DNA from: Trichoplusia ni
Taxonomy: Eukaryota; Arthropoda; Insecta; Lepidoptera; Noctuidae
NCBI RefSeq assembly: GCF_003590095.1
Contig: NC_039501.1
Location: 2,883,673 to 2,947,672 of the forward strand
Reading direction: 5' to 3'
DNA: 64,000 nt
Under the pieces are notes generated by a model. It saw only the letters and a program-made list of their open reading frames with translations, was not told where the DNA came from and did not search any database. Positions 25,901 to 40,900 of this stretch are shown here, in pieces; position 1 is the first letter of the stretch; each line of letters opens with the position of its first letter. The position numbers were made by a program, and so were the translations under genes.

Positions 25901-28900
25901 CACTGTTAAAACCATGCAAATATTTATTTAAATTAAAGTTGTTTTCAGTAATATTAATTTGAAAACACCACACTGACATTTAAAAAATCTTTATCTTGTT
26001 TATTTTTAATTCTAACTATAACCCGCAATATTTCTTATTTACTATCCAGCTTATAAGTTCAAACGAGGCATAAGATAGACATGTCGCTCAGTTGTAAAAT
26101 AAAAATGGTGGCCGATGGTCGTGACAACTTCATTAAAATATTATGTTATTTTTATTAAACGTTACTGTCGGCTTCCCTGTATTACATTACGTTACAGAGT
26201 TAAATTTTATGATTTTTATTACTCTATAAAGAGCCTTAGTATAGATGTCGCATAGGTCTTCATATAAAAGCGTTACCAAATAAAAGTGATACCTATGTGG
26301 TACTAACATAATTATTATCTTAGCAGTCTTTAGTACTCATTTAAAAACATTTAAAAATACAAATACTTTATCGTCTTTAAGCCCGTATTCGTCCGCTGCT
26401 GGACATAGGCCTCTGCAATTGCACGCCATCGAAATTTATCTTTGGCTGCTCGCATCCAGCTTCTTATTACGTGCTTATTACTTACATGCGCTAGAAAAAT
26501 CAATGCTGCTACTGGGCATGTTGAATGAAAAACAGTTAAATGCCGCCGCGTCTGCTCATGATTAAGGACTCCGGTTGGGTCCGAAACTAGTCGGGCTACC
26601 CCGATAAATACGCGTGAGTAAACCGTTACATAATTTAATAATGAATCATTCTCACGACAGTTACTATCAAAATAAAGTTAAATGCGAGTCGGAACTTCAA
26701 TACAGAGGGTTCCATACAAGAAGGGCTTAAGTACAAATAGGCTAATAAACAAAACGTTTGGGTGAGAATTAAATTTGTGCTTCCGAAAACTCAAATTTGT
26801 TTGTCACACCCGTAACTTATGGCCGTAACAACCTTTGCTTTACCGTTATTTTCGTTTTTGTACTAGTAGTTATTAAGAGTTCCTACAGGTCAGTCATATT
26901 AAAACTTGCCTTTATTCATCATATATTTATAAATAAACAGACAAGTTGATGATTACAGTAATTATAGAAAAAAATCTTTTGCATATTAATGCAAAAACCT
27001 TGAGAATTTGTATCTTCTTTGAGGATATTACTCAAAACACCTGCTTTTTGTGTTTAATTCACCTATAATTATCTTCACAATCATTAGCAGTGACAAAATT
27101 ACTTCTTTATTGCAACGTCGTTAAATAAACATGAAACAATTGCATCCACGTTCTACAAATTAAATAAGTTTAAAAAGAAACGAACAAACTACACTACAGA
27201 TTATGTAAAACAATAATATTCTGGGCTAAAATTCTTAAATCCAAAACGGTCGTAACACAAATCACAAAATTAGATAAACATATCGTAACAAAAGAAAAAA
27301 AACAGAAACGACATTTAAAAGGTAAAAGTGCTTCTATTTAATATTTATACACGTAATACTCTCTCCATATAAAACTGCTGTACCCAATATGGTGAGGTCC
27401 GTGATACACTTATCACGTTATCAGAGCTTTCTATAGCTGAGCACGAGCTATGATACTCTAAGGGAGCGGACATATTGACTAACAAAACAATATGGCGTGC
27501 GACACCATGACAGTTTCGCTGACAGTTATTTGACGTGTGAAATGTAATGACAATCGAAAGGTTTAATTAAAAAGGTTTTAAGGCCACTTTCTTATTAGGC
27601 CTAATTAGTTGATAAACTGGTATTTTGAAATATGTAGTTGGATAGCACGGACAGATCACGAACTTGTCTTGAGAAGCAATGCTCCAAAGAAATAGTTAAG
27701 GAAACTAAGGAAAGTCAGTTAATTAAAACTTAAACAAAACCTGTGAATTGTTAGAATTGTTCTAAAAGTGGAACGTTAATGATTATTTGTAATAAATTAC
27801 TCTTATATTAGAAAATTATAAAGAGATATAGTCCTCGAGCACCCCCAATTAATGCAGCAAAAGCACCAATTATCAGGATATGAAATCGAAAAAATAATCT
27901 GCCGTAAAATCCTTTTCCTTTGTGTATCTACAATCATCAGCAATTTAGAAAATATTTTAAGACTTTTTTTTGTACAACAATTAGCCAAACAAATGATTAC
28001 TATAATGATTAATTGTAAAATAGTCATTTTCAATCGCTTCACCGTGTCCCGACCCTTATATTAGTAATAGATTCCACTAATTCTCTTTAGAAATTCGTTC
28101 TAATTTCCCTTCTGAAAGTGGACCTGCTACACAACGCTGCTGACACCTGTAACCTATCGCATTACTATATTGTCCTTAATTACAATAGAAACGAGTGTTC
28201 ACAAAAAAGGTGGAATTAGAGCATTCATTTATTCTCTCTTATATTGCTTAGGTTGTAGTTTTTGTAAAAAATGTTTACTCCACCTCCATATTTTTGAGGA
28301 CATTTTGAAGACTCCACAAAAACGATTTATATTTTTATATATATTTGTCGGCAGAACTTTATACCACACGAAAACATTCATAATGGCGTTGTATTTTTTG
28401 TTAAAGAAAATAAGGATTTTAATCCTAACTCGAAGAATAAGTCATCGTTAAAGTTTCGCTTACTCTCATTAAGTACCTACCTATACTATACTACCTATCA
28501 GCCATCAGGCCTCGTCAAAGTTTTCAGCATGTACAATCTTAAATATTACTTAAATATTCCTTTTGACCTCACCTGTACATCTCGCCAGTTCAGAATGCCA
28601 GTAACCACAGTTTGCACCGCGAGGGAGGCTAGATTGACCATTGTTCTCCTGTCTTTATGAACGTCAAGTGTGACACAAACGATGGGTTTACACTACCAAA
28701 TAACATGCAGGAAATTGCATGCTTTATTTAGAAAATGAAGACGAAAGCGTTGGCTAACCTTTGTAATACTTGTTTCACTATATGTAAAATGTTTAAAATA
28801 ATAATAGTTTTATTTTCGAAATAAAAGGTTATCTTTTAGACACTTTATACTAAATTTTTTTTTTATGCGCTAGTTTTAAGCATGGACTGCACTGATACTC

Positions 28901-31900
28901 GTACTCAGGTGGTTAAAGTCACCCCGCTAAATCCAATATGAGCGACCTGTCGTGGATTCAAGCCCCGTCAATTTTCTCTCCTGGACAACGCCAAATCTGA
29001 AACAGAATAGCTAAAAGAATGATGAAATTATTCCTAGGTCTCACTTGCTTCTGTTGATGGAAACCACCTCTTTCTTTTGCAAAAACCAGAAGCTAATCTT
29101 AGAAATTAAAATCATTTAATCAACCGATTTCAAAGAGTAGGCTTTTCAACGGTATTTTTATGCTTGTTTCCTCTGTATTTCGGATAGGATGAATTAATTT
29201 TGTTGATTCTTTTTTCATTTAACGTGAAATAGCTGTCATTTGGTCCCATAAGTATTAGCTCAGTAATTTTTCTTCGAAGCTGTTTGTATGTTATTATCAA
29301 CAAGATCTCTTGTCATGTTCCAGGGCTACCTGCACGTGTGGCGGCGGGAGGCGACGTTCTCCGAGGAGCAGCTGGCTGAACTGTTCAACAACATCGAGGA
29401 TATCTACACGTTTAATAGGTAAGCTGAGAAAGGAAATTTAGTCCCCTTAAGATACGCCAAACTCTTCTTAATAAGGATCTTCTTGGATTTGAGAAAAGTT
29501 GTTATGGGATACGTGGAATTCTAATCTGGCTCAAATGTTCTGTAGATAATCCAGGGTTTTAGAATTACTCTAAAAGTATGGTAGTAACATTTTAATGATT
29601 TCTTTCATCTTCTCATTCTTGTCGCAATATGGCTTTCATAAGGAGAGCCTAAACTATTTACCAGATCAATTGAACACGATCACATGCACAAAGACAGTCA
29701 GTTTTAGGACAAGCATTTGTGGCTCAAACACACTCGCGAACTCACGACACGTTTGAAATCGATGCTCAGTGGGTTTGAAATGGACGCCTCAACCAGTCTG
29801 CTATCCATGCAATCAAACCAGCCTAAAACAGTGGCAAACAACGGAACTGTACAGTGCTATACTTATACAAAAACTTGACAACATGCCGCATTTTTGCATC
29901 AAACCCATTTGACAAATAGCAATATCATTTATTGTCGACATATGGCATAACAGCGCGACTTCCCCCAGCCTAGCTTTTGCAAAAATGTAATAATAGGGTG
30001 CATCACGCCCTTTTAAAGGGTAGTCAGAACCGGAACATATCAGGACATGAAATATGTTTTAGTTGAGCACTGCTTTTTATAAACTGTGGATCGTCGCATA
30101 TGTAGTGTAATTTTTGGAATTAAGCCTACCACGAACATTAAACAAATAAGTAAATATAAGACAAGATTTTATCTCCTACAAAATTTAAAATAGGCATTAA
30201 GATCATGTCGATCAAATTTACAAGGAGGAATTTATGACAAAATTGTCTTCTTTTGGCAAATTATTCAATGAAAACTCAGTGATTCCTATATAGTATATAT
30301 GGATAAAAAATGGAAATAGGCCAATCTTGAATCAGCTTAAGTTAATAATCCTAATTTGCCACAATCTTATCTGATAGCCAATACAAAAACAAAATAAACA
30401 ATATATATAAATCTCGTGTCACAATGTTTGTCCTCAATGGACTCTTAAACCACTTAACCGATTATAATATTAACACTTAACACCATGTGCAGTTCGATCC
30501 AACTTGAGAGATAGGATAGTTTAAATCTCAAGTTATAGTCGCAATTTCTTCTAACCACGCGGACAAAGTCGCGGGCAACAGCTAGTTGTATTTTAGAAAT
30601 GACAAACCAATTCGACTAGTGACGTGACTTTGATTTGACATCTCATTGGAGTGATCCAATAACATTAGGCGAAATGTTATCCATCTACAAAGCCAAACTT
30701 TCTCATTTGCTTAACCTAATCTTTACTCATTTTCGTAATGCAAGTTTGACTTGACCAAGGGACTTGGATTAAGCAATTACGTAATTTTTATCCCCTAGTA
30801 TAAAAATATTGAAGTAATTCATTGTGGTTGGTCTCACTGGGTGGGGTGCATACTAAGAATGGGTCTTTGCAGAACTTTACATTAGCGTATTAGAGTGAAT
30901 TCTTTGCCGCATTGATGGTCCGTCTTGAGACTTGTGGAAAGGGACACCGCTCTGTGCCGTATAGTGTTGTCACGCTTCCACGAAAGAAATGTTTTTACTT
31001 TAATATGCTGCATATATTTCTACTTTTCTAGATAGTCATATCGATATTTCCTCAATCCGGTAAAGTAAGGTGTTTTGCATTTTAATCATAACTTCATATT
31101 TAATAGTATAATATAGTAGGGAGAGATATGCCGAATAACAGGGTATTTAACTTAATCTTAAAATATAAATCTATATAGTCCGTCAGACAGATAATATTGA
31201 ATTACGAACGATTAAATATATTTTCAAGTATCGCCTCAGCAAGTATTGTACGGAACCTTCAATTTCGCGAATCAGACTCGGTTTTTTCCTATAAATGTGT
31301 TCTAGGAAACCGAAGCAACTTAGATAAATATGAAATAATGTAATGTTACATATTTATCGTTTTGTAATGGCAGAATAACTACGGGAAAATCGTGTGCGGT
31401 CTTGTAAAATTACACCTATTTGAGTTCTCAGCAATTTGTTCTGTGTCAAGGCAATTTATAACTTAAGGATACAACAATAAATTCTATATTATGTAATATT
31501 TTTGTAAACTTTGATCATTAAATAAAAGCATTAGCCATTTTTTTCTTAAATTAGTATATAACAAAGTAGAATTACAGAAATAGTGCGGACTTCATTGGGT
31601 GACATTATTCGAAAAAAATATATAAGTACCAGCTTCAAATGACATGACTTTCTATTTTTTTTAAACGGTTTATTAGACCCAGAGATTATCTTTACGACAC
31701 ATATTAAACCTTTTTATTGCAATAGTAGAGTTCAATTTTGTCAGAAAAAATACTTGGTACAAGAAATGTTAGTTTCCTAAATACCTTTCCTTAAAAATAC
31801 CAAAATAATATATTCACGGGGCTTCCGTGTTTAGTTAAATAATGTTAGAAATGTGTTTAATGACATTAATATGACGCATTTAAACATGTCATTGAACTTA

Positions 31901-34900
31901 TAGTTACTTAGGTCATACCATAAGTGGTTTTTAGTATCCTAAAAACAGACCAGTTTCATTAACCTAATTTCTAATTCCCATTTTGCAAAACACTACGCAA
32001 AATTTGTTTATGAAATGAAATGTATGAGTAATTTAACACTTAGGAAATTTGTAATTTTTTTATCTTTTCATATGTTATAATTACATTAATATCACAAAAG
32101 GTAAAGTGTATGTAATGTATGTTTGTGACTTCTTTACGCTCAAACTGCTGGATTGATGTCGATGAAATATGGCATGAAGGTTAGACACTTATTCTTTAAT
32201 CCGACTACATTTATTTATTTAAAATAATTGATAATTGAAAAACCAGATAATTGAAAACCACCCCCTTATTACAGTAATTAAAAAAAAAAGACATCATGTA
32301 TGAAATTATTCGTCTCATTTCAAATTTCTATAAGATTTCAAACCTTTTTTTAATTTAAATAATGTCTATCAGCTGTCAAATTGTCACGACTCGTCACGTA
32401 AGTGTCCCAATATGGATTCTTTTGAAAATACCCCAAACTGCATGCGTCCGTGGATGGGGTGTTAAAAGAATGGCAACCCTCTGGGGAGAGGGTGTCTTAC
32501 AAAAGAGGGCCTGTGTGTGTATGAGCGTTTGTGTTTGTGTGTATACAGGATGGTTGCGTTAATGCGGGAAGTTTAAAATATGTTTTTTAGTTTCCATTTA
32601 GATTTTTTAATGTTACCGAAATTATGTAATAAATAGTAACGGTTTTTTTTTAATAACGACATATTATAATCCTTGTGTCGTCCTGGGTTTCACAAACATT
32701 CAAGTCACATGTAACGTTGTTATGGCCAAAGTATTATTATTTTAAGAATAGCTCATAGCCAACATCTCATTAACACTTATTATTTATTTGATAAATCATA
32801 CACATTCAAGTTAAAACATTTATATTTTATGTCGTAAACAATTGAGGCGTTTTATTCGTTATTTCTGCCCACCCCTCCACCTCACAAAAATACTTTTATG
32901 TAACAAAATCCCTTCTTCCTGACGCAGTCGGGTAAATCCTAACTACATCATCCTGTATATAACGCACGTGCGTATTCTAACAGTTGACTTGCTGTGTGGT
33001 CCTGGCGCACGAGATGGGTACACTATTAAGTTACTATTATTTATCGAGTACCGACTGTTATTCGTTATCTGATAACATCTGGTAGGATTTGACGAACAGA
33101 TTTCTACCGTACTTCAGTGCTTTTCGAAATAAATTCAAAATAAAATGGATTCGAACCTACGACCTTCGACTTAGAAGTGACGACTGCTATATTTTGAGTT
33201 AATGTGATGAAAAGGTATATTTGTTTTTGAAGTGTTTGCTTATTTACTTCTGGTAATTATACAGGTAATTACAGCTAAAATAGGTTAGGGTCCTTAATTT
33301 TATTATAATTTTAGCTTGTTACAATAACAGCGTTACTACTTTTTGTTTTAAAAAATCTTATCAAAACTGTACTTGAATTATCAACAACAGGGATATAAAA
33401 GTAACTTAACCATCAAAAGTAAAGATAATAAAGTGAATTTATTTGAAGCTTGTAACACAGAAGCTCCAATTTTGTAATTGTGGTCAATTTAACAGACCAT
33501 TGACTTGAAAACATGTTTTCGTATTTGGAATACATTCAAAATTAATGACGTTCCATTTAACATTGCCATGCTAATGTGGATCTTTAAATTGAATATCGAA
33601 TAAAATAACGGATGAAATTGTGTTCGAAGTTTAAAACAATTGAAGTTTACGGCCAGTGTTAATTGTGGGTAGTTTAGTATTTACTGTTTTATCCTTTAAT
33701 TGTAGCAATTAAGGACTTTTAAAGTGTATGAATGTAAAAAGCTTAATTTATATACGTATTTACATGTTCTTAAGTAATTAGCAATACTTCGTCTCTTGGT
33801 ACCGCTACCTTTACTGGCTTTGACTGATAATAATATAACAGTTGGACCGATTTTGAATATGAATATATTTTTGGTTTCTCACAAACATTCAAGCCACATT
33901 CACATGACATCAAGACTCAGAAAAAGCATTCGTAGATCACTTGTTCTTGAATCTCAAGAACTAAACTCAAATCTTGAACGTCCTTAGTTCTAATTTAAAA
34001 AGCAAACTCGGTTTGTATAAGCACATCACTAAGCATTGTTGAACATCCTTAGCACACGAGACAAATTCGAAACTCAAATATACCTACTTTTTTCTTCACA
34101 CATTTGTAACTAGACACAAACTTTTCACTTAGATATACGTCTTTATTACAAGCGAATAAGGTTGCTTTTCGTTGTTTATTTCTACCCAATATTACCACCC
34201 GCGTCGTTATTAAAACAAGGTGTTCTTTTCATTTATTTGTTATAAGATTTATTAAAAATAGTGCAGTCAGTAATGTAATTTTTAAAATTAAATGTTTGAA
34301 TCTCGAATTAATAGCCCCTAGTAGGCAAGCGTGGTTATCTGTACCTATGCTTATTTCTTGATAGGTAAAATTGAGTTCTACCAACATTGCAAAACATTTA
34401 GAGTCTTGTAATATAAGACTGCACGGGTTGGCACCAAGCCAGGAAATTTTATTTATGCTAGTTTTTTAATAAGATAACTTGCTATTGCTATTATCTAATG
34501 GGCAAAATGAATGCGACAACAATATCTCTCTCACCTAGTTTTATTAACTTTTTAGACTTTTTAAGCAATTACCAAATTTTCAAAATGGAATAATTTAATT
34601 TAAAAGTCCATAATTATAATGTGGAGAAACGTCATTCATCTTTATTTAGACGGTACCTTAAAAATATGTAAGTATTATTGGTTGGTCATTTACGTTATAA
34701 ATAGCCCCAGACATGTTTAGTTGCGGACAGTAACTGTCCACCGCAGCCGTATTCTATTACACAAGTAGTTGAACTCAATATCTACATTGTACTATTACAA
34801 TACTAGCTTATACCGCGGCTTTACCTAATACTTCAGTTATTATGGTAAAAATAAGCCTTAGTCCTTTCCTGGTCACGTATATGTTTACAGTGAGTGTTAA

Positions 34901-37900
34901 ATAGTTGCCTAACACTCATAATACAAGCTTTGCTTAGTTGGAAACTAGATAGCGTTGTAAGAAATTGTGTACAAGTATAGGACTTCTTAGTGGGCCTAGC
35001 TCAAAATTTGATACGCCTGATCGTCAAGACGTCGAGGCATCCAGATTTATTCTAAAGAAAAATAAGTAAAAGTGTTAACAAATATCAAACTTATTTTTTA
35101 TTGGATAAAGTTATCGACACATAGTAAATAGAAACAGCTAGATCCGTTCCGTAGCTATGCTGCTAAAGACAGAGACAGACAAACATACAGACTTACAGAC
35201 AGACTCGTGAAACGTACAACAACACAGTTTACGCTTCGCGGTTCAAAGAAATACTCTGAAAATTATTAAAAACTAGCACAAAACACACAGACTTCCACGT
35301 TGGGCCCTAAACCATTACCTTGCGAACACCACCTTTGTATCGTCACGTACTTCTCGTAACAATGGGTGGCCGTGATGGGGTCTCATGTTACCATGACCTC
35401 TACTCTTGGTCAAGGACCGAGGATTTTTTGCTTTTGCCGTTTTTTGCTTAGGTTAGACTGATTTTGTGCGGTTACATTAGTGTGGGTTTAGTAAATTTTA
35501 GATGTGTAGGTTGTTTTGGGTGTTTGTGCAGTTTAATATTCATGTTTTTTAGAATCTTATATACTAATTTATAAAGCTGAAAAGTTCGTTTATTTGTTTG
35601 AACGCGCTAATCTCAGGAACTACTGGTCCAAATTGAAAAATTATTTTTGTGTTGCATAGACCATTTATCGAGGAAGGCTTTAGGCTATTAACCATCACGG
35701 TGCGACTAATATAAGCGAAGATACAATGGAAAATGTGGTAAAAACGGGGAAAAGTATTCAACTTCGAGGGCTTCCGTTCAAAAATTCCTAACTTATATCT
35801 TCTAACCACGCGGACAAAGTAGCGAGCAACAGGTAGTTTAATAATGTAATGTTAGAAATTAGTGTGGATTGAAGAAAAAATAAGGTTAATGATTAATGTG
35901 TGTCAAAATTACGCATTTACGCATTTTGGAAAAAACATTATACAAGAAAATACTTCAATCGATTTAACGTCTTTAAGGAAGAGGCAGAGGAATAGAATTT
36001 TACGAAAATTGGAAAACAATTTCTACAAGCTAATAAAGCACATTGAAATTAAAGTTTTGTGAAAAAGAAAAATATTTGCTACTATTTCCATTCAAGTATT
36101 CTAACTGCAGAAGAAACCTTTAATCATTTTTGGGCATTACTTTTATGAAAGATTAATCAATTTACCATCTTTTCAATTTCAGATCTCTCTGCGAGGAGTT
36201 GAACACGTGCCGTCTGGACGCGACGTGCATCGCTCGTTGCTTCGTCAACAATACTACTGGCTTCTCTGTCTACACATCATACTGCACCGGCTACCCTCGT
36301 ACCATGGAGCGACTGGCAGCTCTAGCGTCGGAGCCTCATAGTGCGAGGGAGTTCAGAGAGAGACAGCTCGAGTTGGGGCACCTTCTCCCTCTTGCATCGT
36401 ATTTGTTGAAGCCGGTGCAGAGGATATTGAAATACCATTTGTTGTTGCAGGTTCGTTTGTTTGTTTGTTTTAAAACTTTAAAGGTAAATAAAAATAATGC
36501 ATTCCTTTTATATTCAAATTACTTATTTTTCCCCATTGCCAGTTTTGAATACAAATATCAAGACCTGAGTTTGTATTAAATCGGTCTTTCTTTGGTCTAG
36601 CTTTTTACGAAGTCAAAAAGCTAGAACATTGCTCCAAGTTCTGTTGGAGTCCAGTCCCATTATTGCCAAATTCAATTAAAAGCTTAATGGTGAAAGCGGC
36701 GTTAACGGTATCGAAAATATTTATGAGGATGTGTATTTCATCATTAATTTATATTATGTGATAACTTCCAGAATGTGGTGAAGCAGTGCGCATCTCGCGA
36801 GACGGAATACGCGCTGCTGAAGATGACAGGCATCGCACAGCACATCGATGACATGAAGCGGCGTCACGAGCACGCCGTCCGTGTGCAGGTAAACAAGAGC
36901 AACTAACTAGGACTATACCAAGCTTGTCATCATCATCATTTACGGCCTTATCTTCCCACTGCTGGGCATAGGCCTCCCATTTCTTGTGCCAGTTTCCACG
37001 GTCCTGTGCTAGCCACATCCAGATTTGCTGTAATAAGCTTGTGCTCAATAGATAAAATAGTAGACTATATACGTCCCACTTCTGGGCACAGGTCTCTTTC
37101 TATATGCATAGGGAAGGGTTGAGAATTGATCACTACGCTAACTCACTGCGGGTTAGCGATGTCAGATTCTAATATTTGGAATCTAGATTTTCTAACGATA
37201 TTGTTCTTTACTGTTTGTCAGTGGTATCTTGGAATAAATAAAAATGTTTAATATATAACTTTGATAAGTTTGCAACTTGTTCAATCGTAATAAGTTAATT
37301 AATATTTGATCATGATCGGTTAAAGTCTTCGATCCCTTAACAATTTTAGATTTGATGATCTTTAGGTTCCGTCATGCCTGTATACTAACTGCCTTCTAAG
37401 TGTTTCTGTTTCGTGTCTTCAGGAGATACAATCGCTGCTGTACGGCTGGAACGGTCCAGATTTGACAACGTACGGAGAGTTGTGTGCCGAAGGGACATTT
37501 AGGTGAGTGTCCAGTATTTTTTCGCAAACATAAAAGTGACAAAGACACACTGACTCAGGCACAAGCATTCGTGGATCACTAAATGCTTGTCCTACGAAGG
37601 GATCCAACCCGTTCAATGAGTTCAATCACTTTGCTATCCATGCAGTCATTGCACTTTACTGTAGGTGATGCATTGATGTAGCACCTGTCTCGTACAATCG
37701 TTTCCTAAGTTAAGTTGTGTTCAGTCAGTATACTAAAAGGGTTATTCCCAATTTTGCATAGAACAACTGCCTTTATAAATCCACAAATATTGAATTTCAG
37801 AATAGTCCACCATATCCTATAGTAAGACTGGTGCTTTATTGAAGTCCCTGTAAAAATCTTTCCAGACCCTTATGTTAATAACAATAAGTAAACTTTTTCT

Positions 37901-40900
37901 TTAAACCCTATCATTAAATTCTCACATATACCGTTTCAGAGTTTTCGGCGCGAAGGCGATGCGACACGCCTTTCTCTTCGACAACATGCTGCTCGTCACC
38001 AAGAACCGTGAAGACGGCGTGCTGGCCTACAAGTCTCACATTATGGTATGTACTAACTACACTCGCTCTGTTAGTGATTTTGTACCTTATGTCGTTGCGC
38101 GCAGAGTGGATTCTTCCCTACACGAGGCTTCTGAAAGGAAAATTATGTAAGTTTTCCAGCCAGTCACAGTTAGGATCATCAATATGATATATATGTAACT
38201 GCAAAACCCCGAATATTGGTTAATCTTAAGTTGTGCCAGTAAATTTTAGGGTTTACCGACACTAGTCGGTAAATGTAAGAATACAAACAAATGATGGTGC
38301 TGATCACACAAACATTTGTCCTGTTCTATTGTTACGTTCTATTATGTATGTATTTAGAAATGTACACGTATGTTTATCGTCATTACTAGACAAGTACTCA
38401 TAATACAAGCTTTGCTCAGTTCGACACTAGATGGCGTTGTGTGAAAGATGTAGAGTATTATATCATAATATATGAATGTCTGTCCACAGTGCAACAACAT
38501 GATGCTGGTGGAGTCGATAGCGGGGGCTCCCCTGTCGTTCCACGTGATCCCGTGGGACGCGCCGCGCGCACAGCTCACGCTGCAGGCGCGCTCGCCGCGA
38601 CACAAGCGCGAGTGGACGCTGCTGCTCAAGAGGGTAAGGAGCAAGGACATATATATGTATTTACAAAATAGGGGTTAGAAGTAGAGTGTTGAGGGTCCTT
38701 TGTGTTTAATGCTGTATACTAAAAAAAGAAAAATAATGGGGTGGTAACTTCTTCTGGGTTCTGGTCAACTTTTTCTGGGATAAAAATGGATGATTAACAG
38801 ATAAAACATGTTTCTAGCAGTGATAAGTTACATATTATTCATTATACAAATTTAATTTTCAGGTGATTCTGGAAAACTACAATGCAGTTATCCCATCACA
38901 CGCGAGACAGCTGGTCATGGAACTTGGACAAAACAAAACTGATGGTAAGTGATTTTCATACTCATCAAGAAGTTACTATGAAAATCTGTTGAATAATACC
39001 CTCGTATACACCCACTGAACGTTACAGTACTATACACATAATCATTCTTTTTGTTTTTTTTTCAGATGATATGTTAGCAGAAAAATCCCACAACCTCATA
39101 ACCCAAGCGTCAATGAGGAAGCAACTTTCAGCACCAGAGTACCTCGAAAAACGAAAACTAGAGAGAGAAAGAAGGAAATCATTCGAAAACGGAATTCGGG
39201 GACGCCTGAAGAAGGGTAACAGAAAATACACCGTCCCTAGTTCCAGAGCCGAAAGCCAGGAATGTGACTGTACTCAAGTTTCAGCTGAAAAAGGGACCGA
39301 CTATACCTGTGAAACTTGCTACATCGACCTCTGTTCTGACTGCGAATCAGAACTATCTAAGGTCAAGAGGAACGAAAAATGCGGGTGCAGACATGACGAT
39401 GGTGAACTCGGTGACAAATGCCCCGAGTGTGATAGATCTCTCCATTACATCGACTCCGGAAGCGCCGAACATCTAGAAAGAAAGCAATCTGCCTGCAAAT
39501 GCTCAGACTTCAAATCTTCACAAGAAAGTTTCACTAAAGAATTCGGAAGTTCCCTGACCAAAACTAGAGGGTACCACTCATCTGACAATATAATAGGATA
39601 TACTGATAACAGCAAAAGCAAGGAAGATTTGAGTGACACCAATAATTCTTTAACAAACGTCAGACAAATACAAAAGACATGTCTAAAATGCGCTAAAATT
39701 AAAGAAAATATTGTAGTCACTGATTCTAATAGTACGATACACTCAAGGAGATCCAGATGTAATGAAAGTGAAAAACCTAAAACAGATACTTTGAGGTCGA
39801 AGTCTAAAGATGACCCTCAAAGATCTAAGTTGTCTAAAATAGGAACGTGGAGAAGAAAGTCTGAACCGGGTCTACAACAAAACATGATTGGGATTGTAAC
39901 TAAGAAAACACAAGACGGTGAGGAAAGAACGGAAGTGAGAGGGAATGAAAAGATAGAATTTGAATGCAAGAACTGCGGCTCCAACAAAATCACTAAAAAA
40001 GTCAAAGCAAGTGATGGCACAATTATATCTGACCCAGAGTTAGATAACAGAAAACGAATCGGTCCAACAAAACAAACGGTAGAAATTAGAATGTACAACA
40101 CTAAAAACATACCAAAGAAGATTTCTAAAATAAAAAAGAACAGAGCAAAGGGTCTGCGAGTGGGTTCCGATACTACAGCTAAATTCTACGCTGATTTTTC
40201 CACCGATGTTTCTACTGAAAATATACTACACATTTCTGAGTCTACCGATAGTCTAAATGTTGATAAGCCGAAAGAAACACCGAACCCAGTACCTGAAACA
40301 ATTAGTAAAGATGAAGACATTGATGAAGAAACATACAAGAAACTAATAGAGAAAACAGATTCTTTCAAAAAGAATGAATTGGAGAAAGTAAAGTACTTAA
40401 ATAAGCAGAAAGTGATAAACGAAGGTTCCGAAGTAGATGATAAGACTTGTGAAACAGAAACAAAACCTGATGAGGTCTTAGAAAGTTGTGAAGAAGTCGA
40501 ACAACCTCTAGAACAAATTATCTCTCAGCTGTTAATGCAAAATAGAGAGTTTCAAAAGCTAATAAAGAAGCAGCAACTTAGAAACACAGCTCAAAGACGG
40601 CATCAAAGATTAATGAAGTCTCATTCAAATCCCGAACATACGGTCCTAGCAAAAAGCCTAGACTCAACAAAATTTAAACCTAAATATGGACGTCAGACTT
40701 CAGAAAATTTAAACGATGACAAAACAGAGGAAGAAGATCTCACAACTACAAGTTCCATAACCGAAATTAATGATGAAATAGATGAAGATCATATTTATGA
40801 AACCTTGAGAGTTGATAACCGTGCTGAAGAAAGTTTACATTCTGTTAACACTAAAAGTAAGGTAATACAACATAATCCACACGTGAGTAGACCAAAGAGG

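Larger units (their letters stand above)
24600..29323. other. Second half of the DH-domain intron
   Basis: No exon was found. It contains a LINE C-terminal fragment (26380-26465), a copy of repeat family C (26527-26660), a degenerate SINE (28885-28990) and otherwise AT-rich sequence. Short open frames at 27803-28451 have low-complexity translations and no recognisable domain. Confidence 0.65.
29419..36182. other. 6.8-kb intron of the PLEKHG-like gene
   Basis: No exon is visible. It contains a degraded SINE (29680-29820), non-autonomous Helitrons (30400-30585, 35555-35836), a MITE-like element (30890-31010), SINE tails (32669-32715, 33865-33985), a family B tail (34895-34975) and a GT-rich run near 32510-32545. 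Confidence 0.7.

Noticed and set aside
28170..28451. 93-residue open frame with hydrophobic stretches
   Set aside because: Low-complexity translation of AT-rich intron DNA; no start context, partner exon or known family.
38354..38671. Overlapping open frames around the PH exon
   Set aside because: They are frame shadows of the GC-rich PH exon; only the frame giving CNNMMLVESIAG fits the PH domain.
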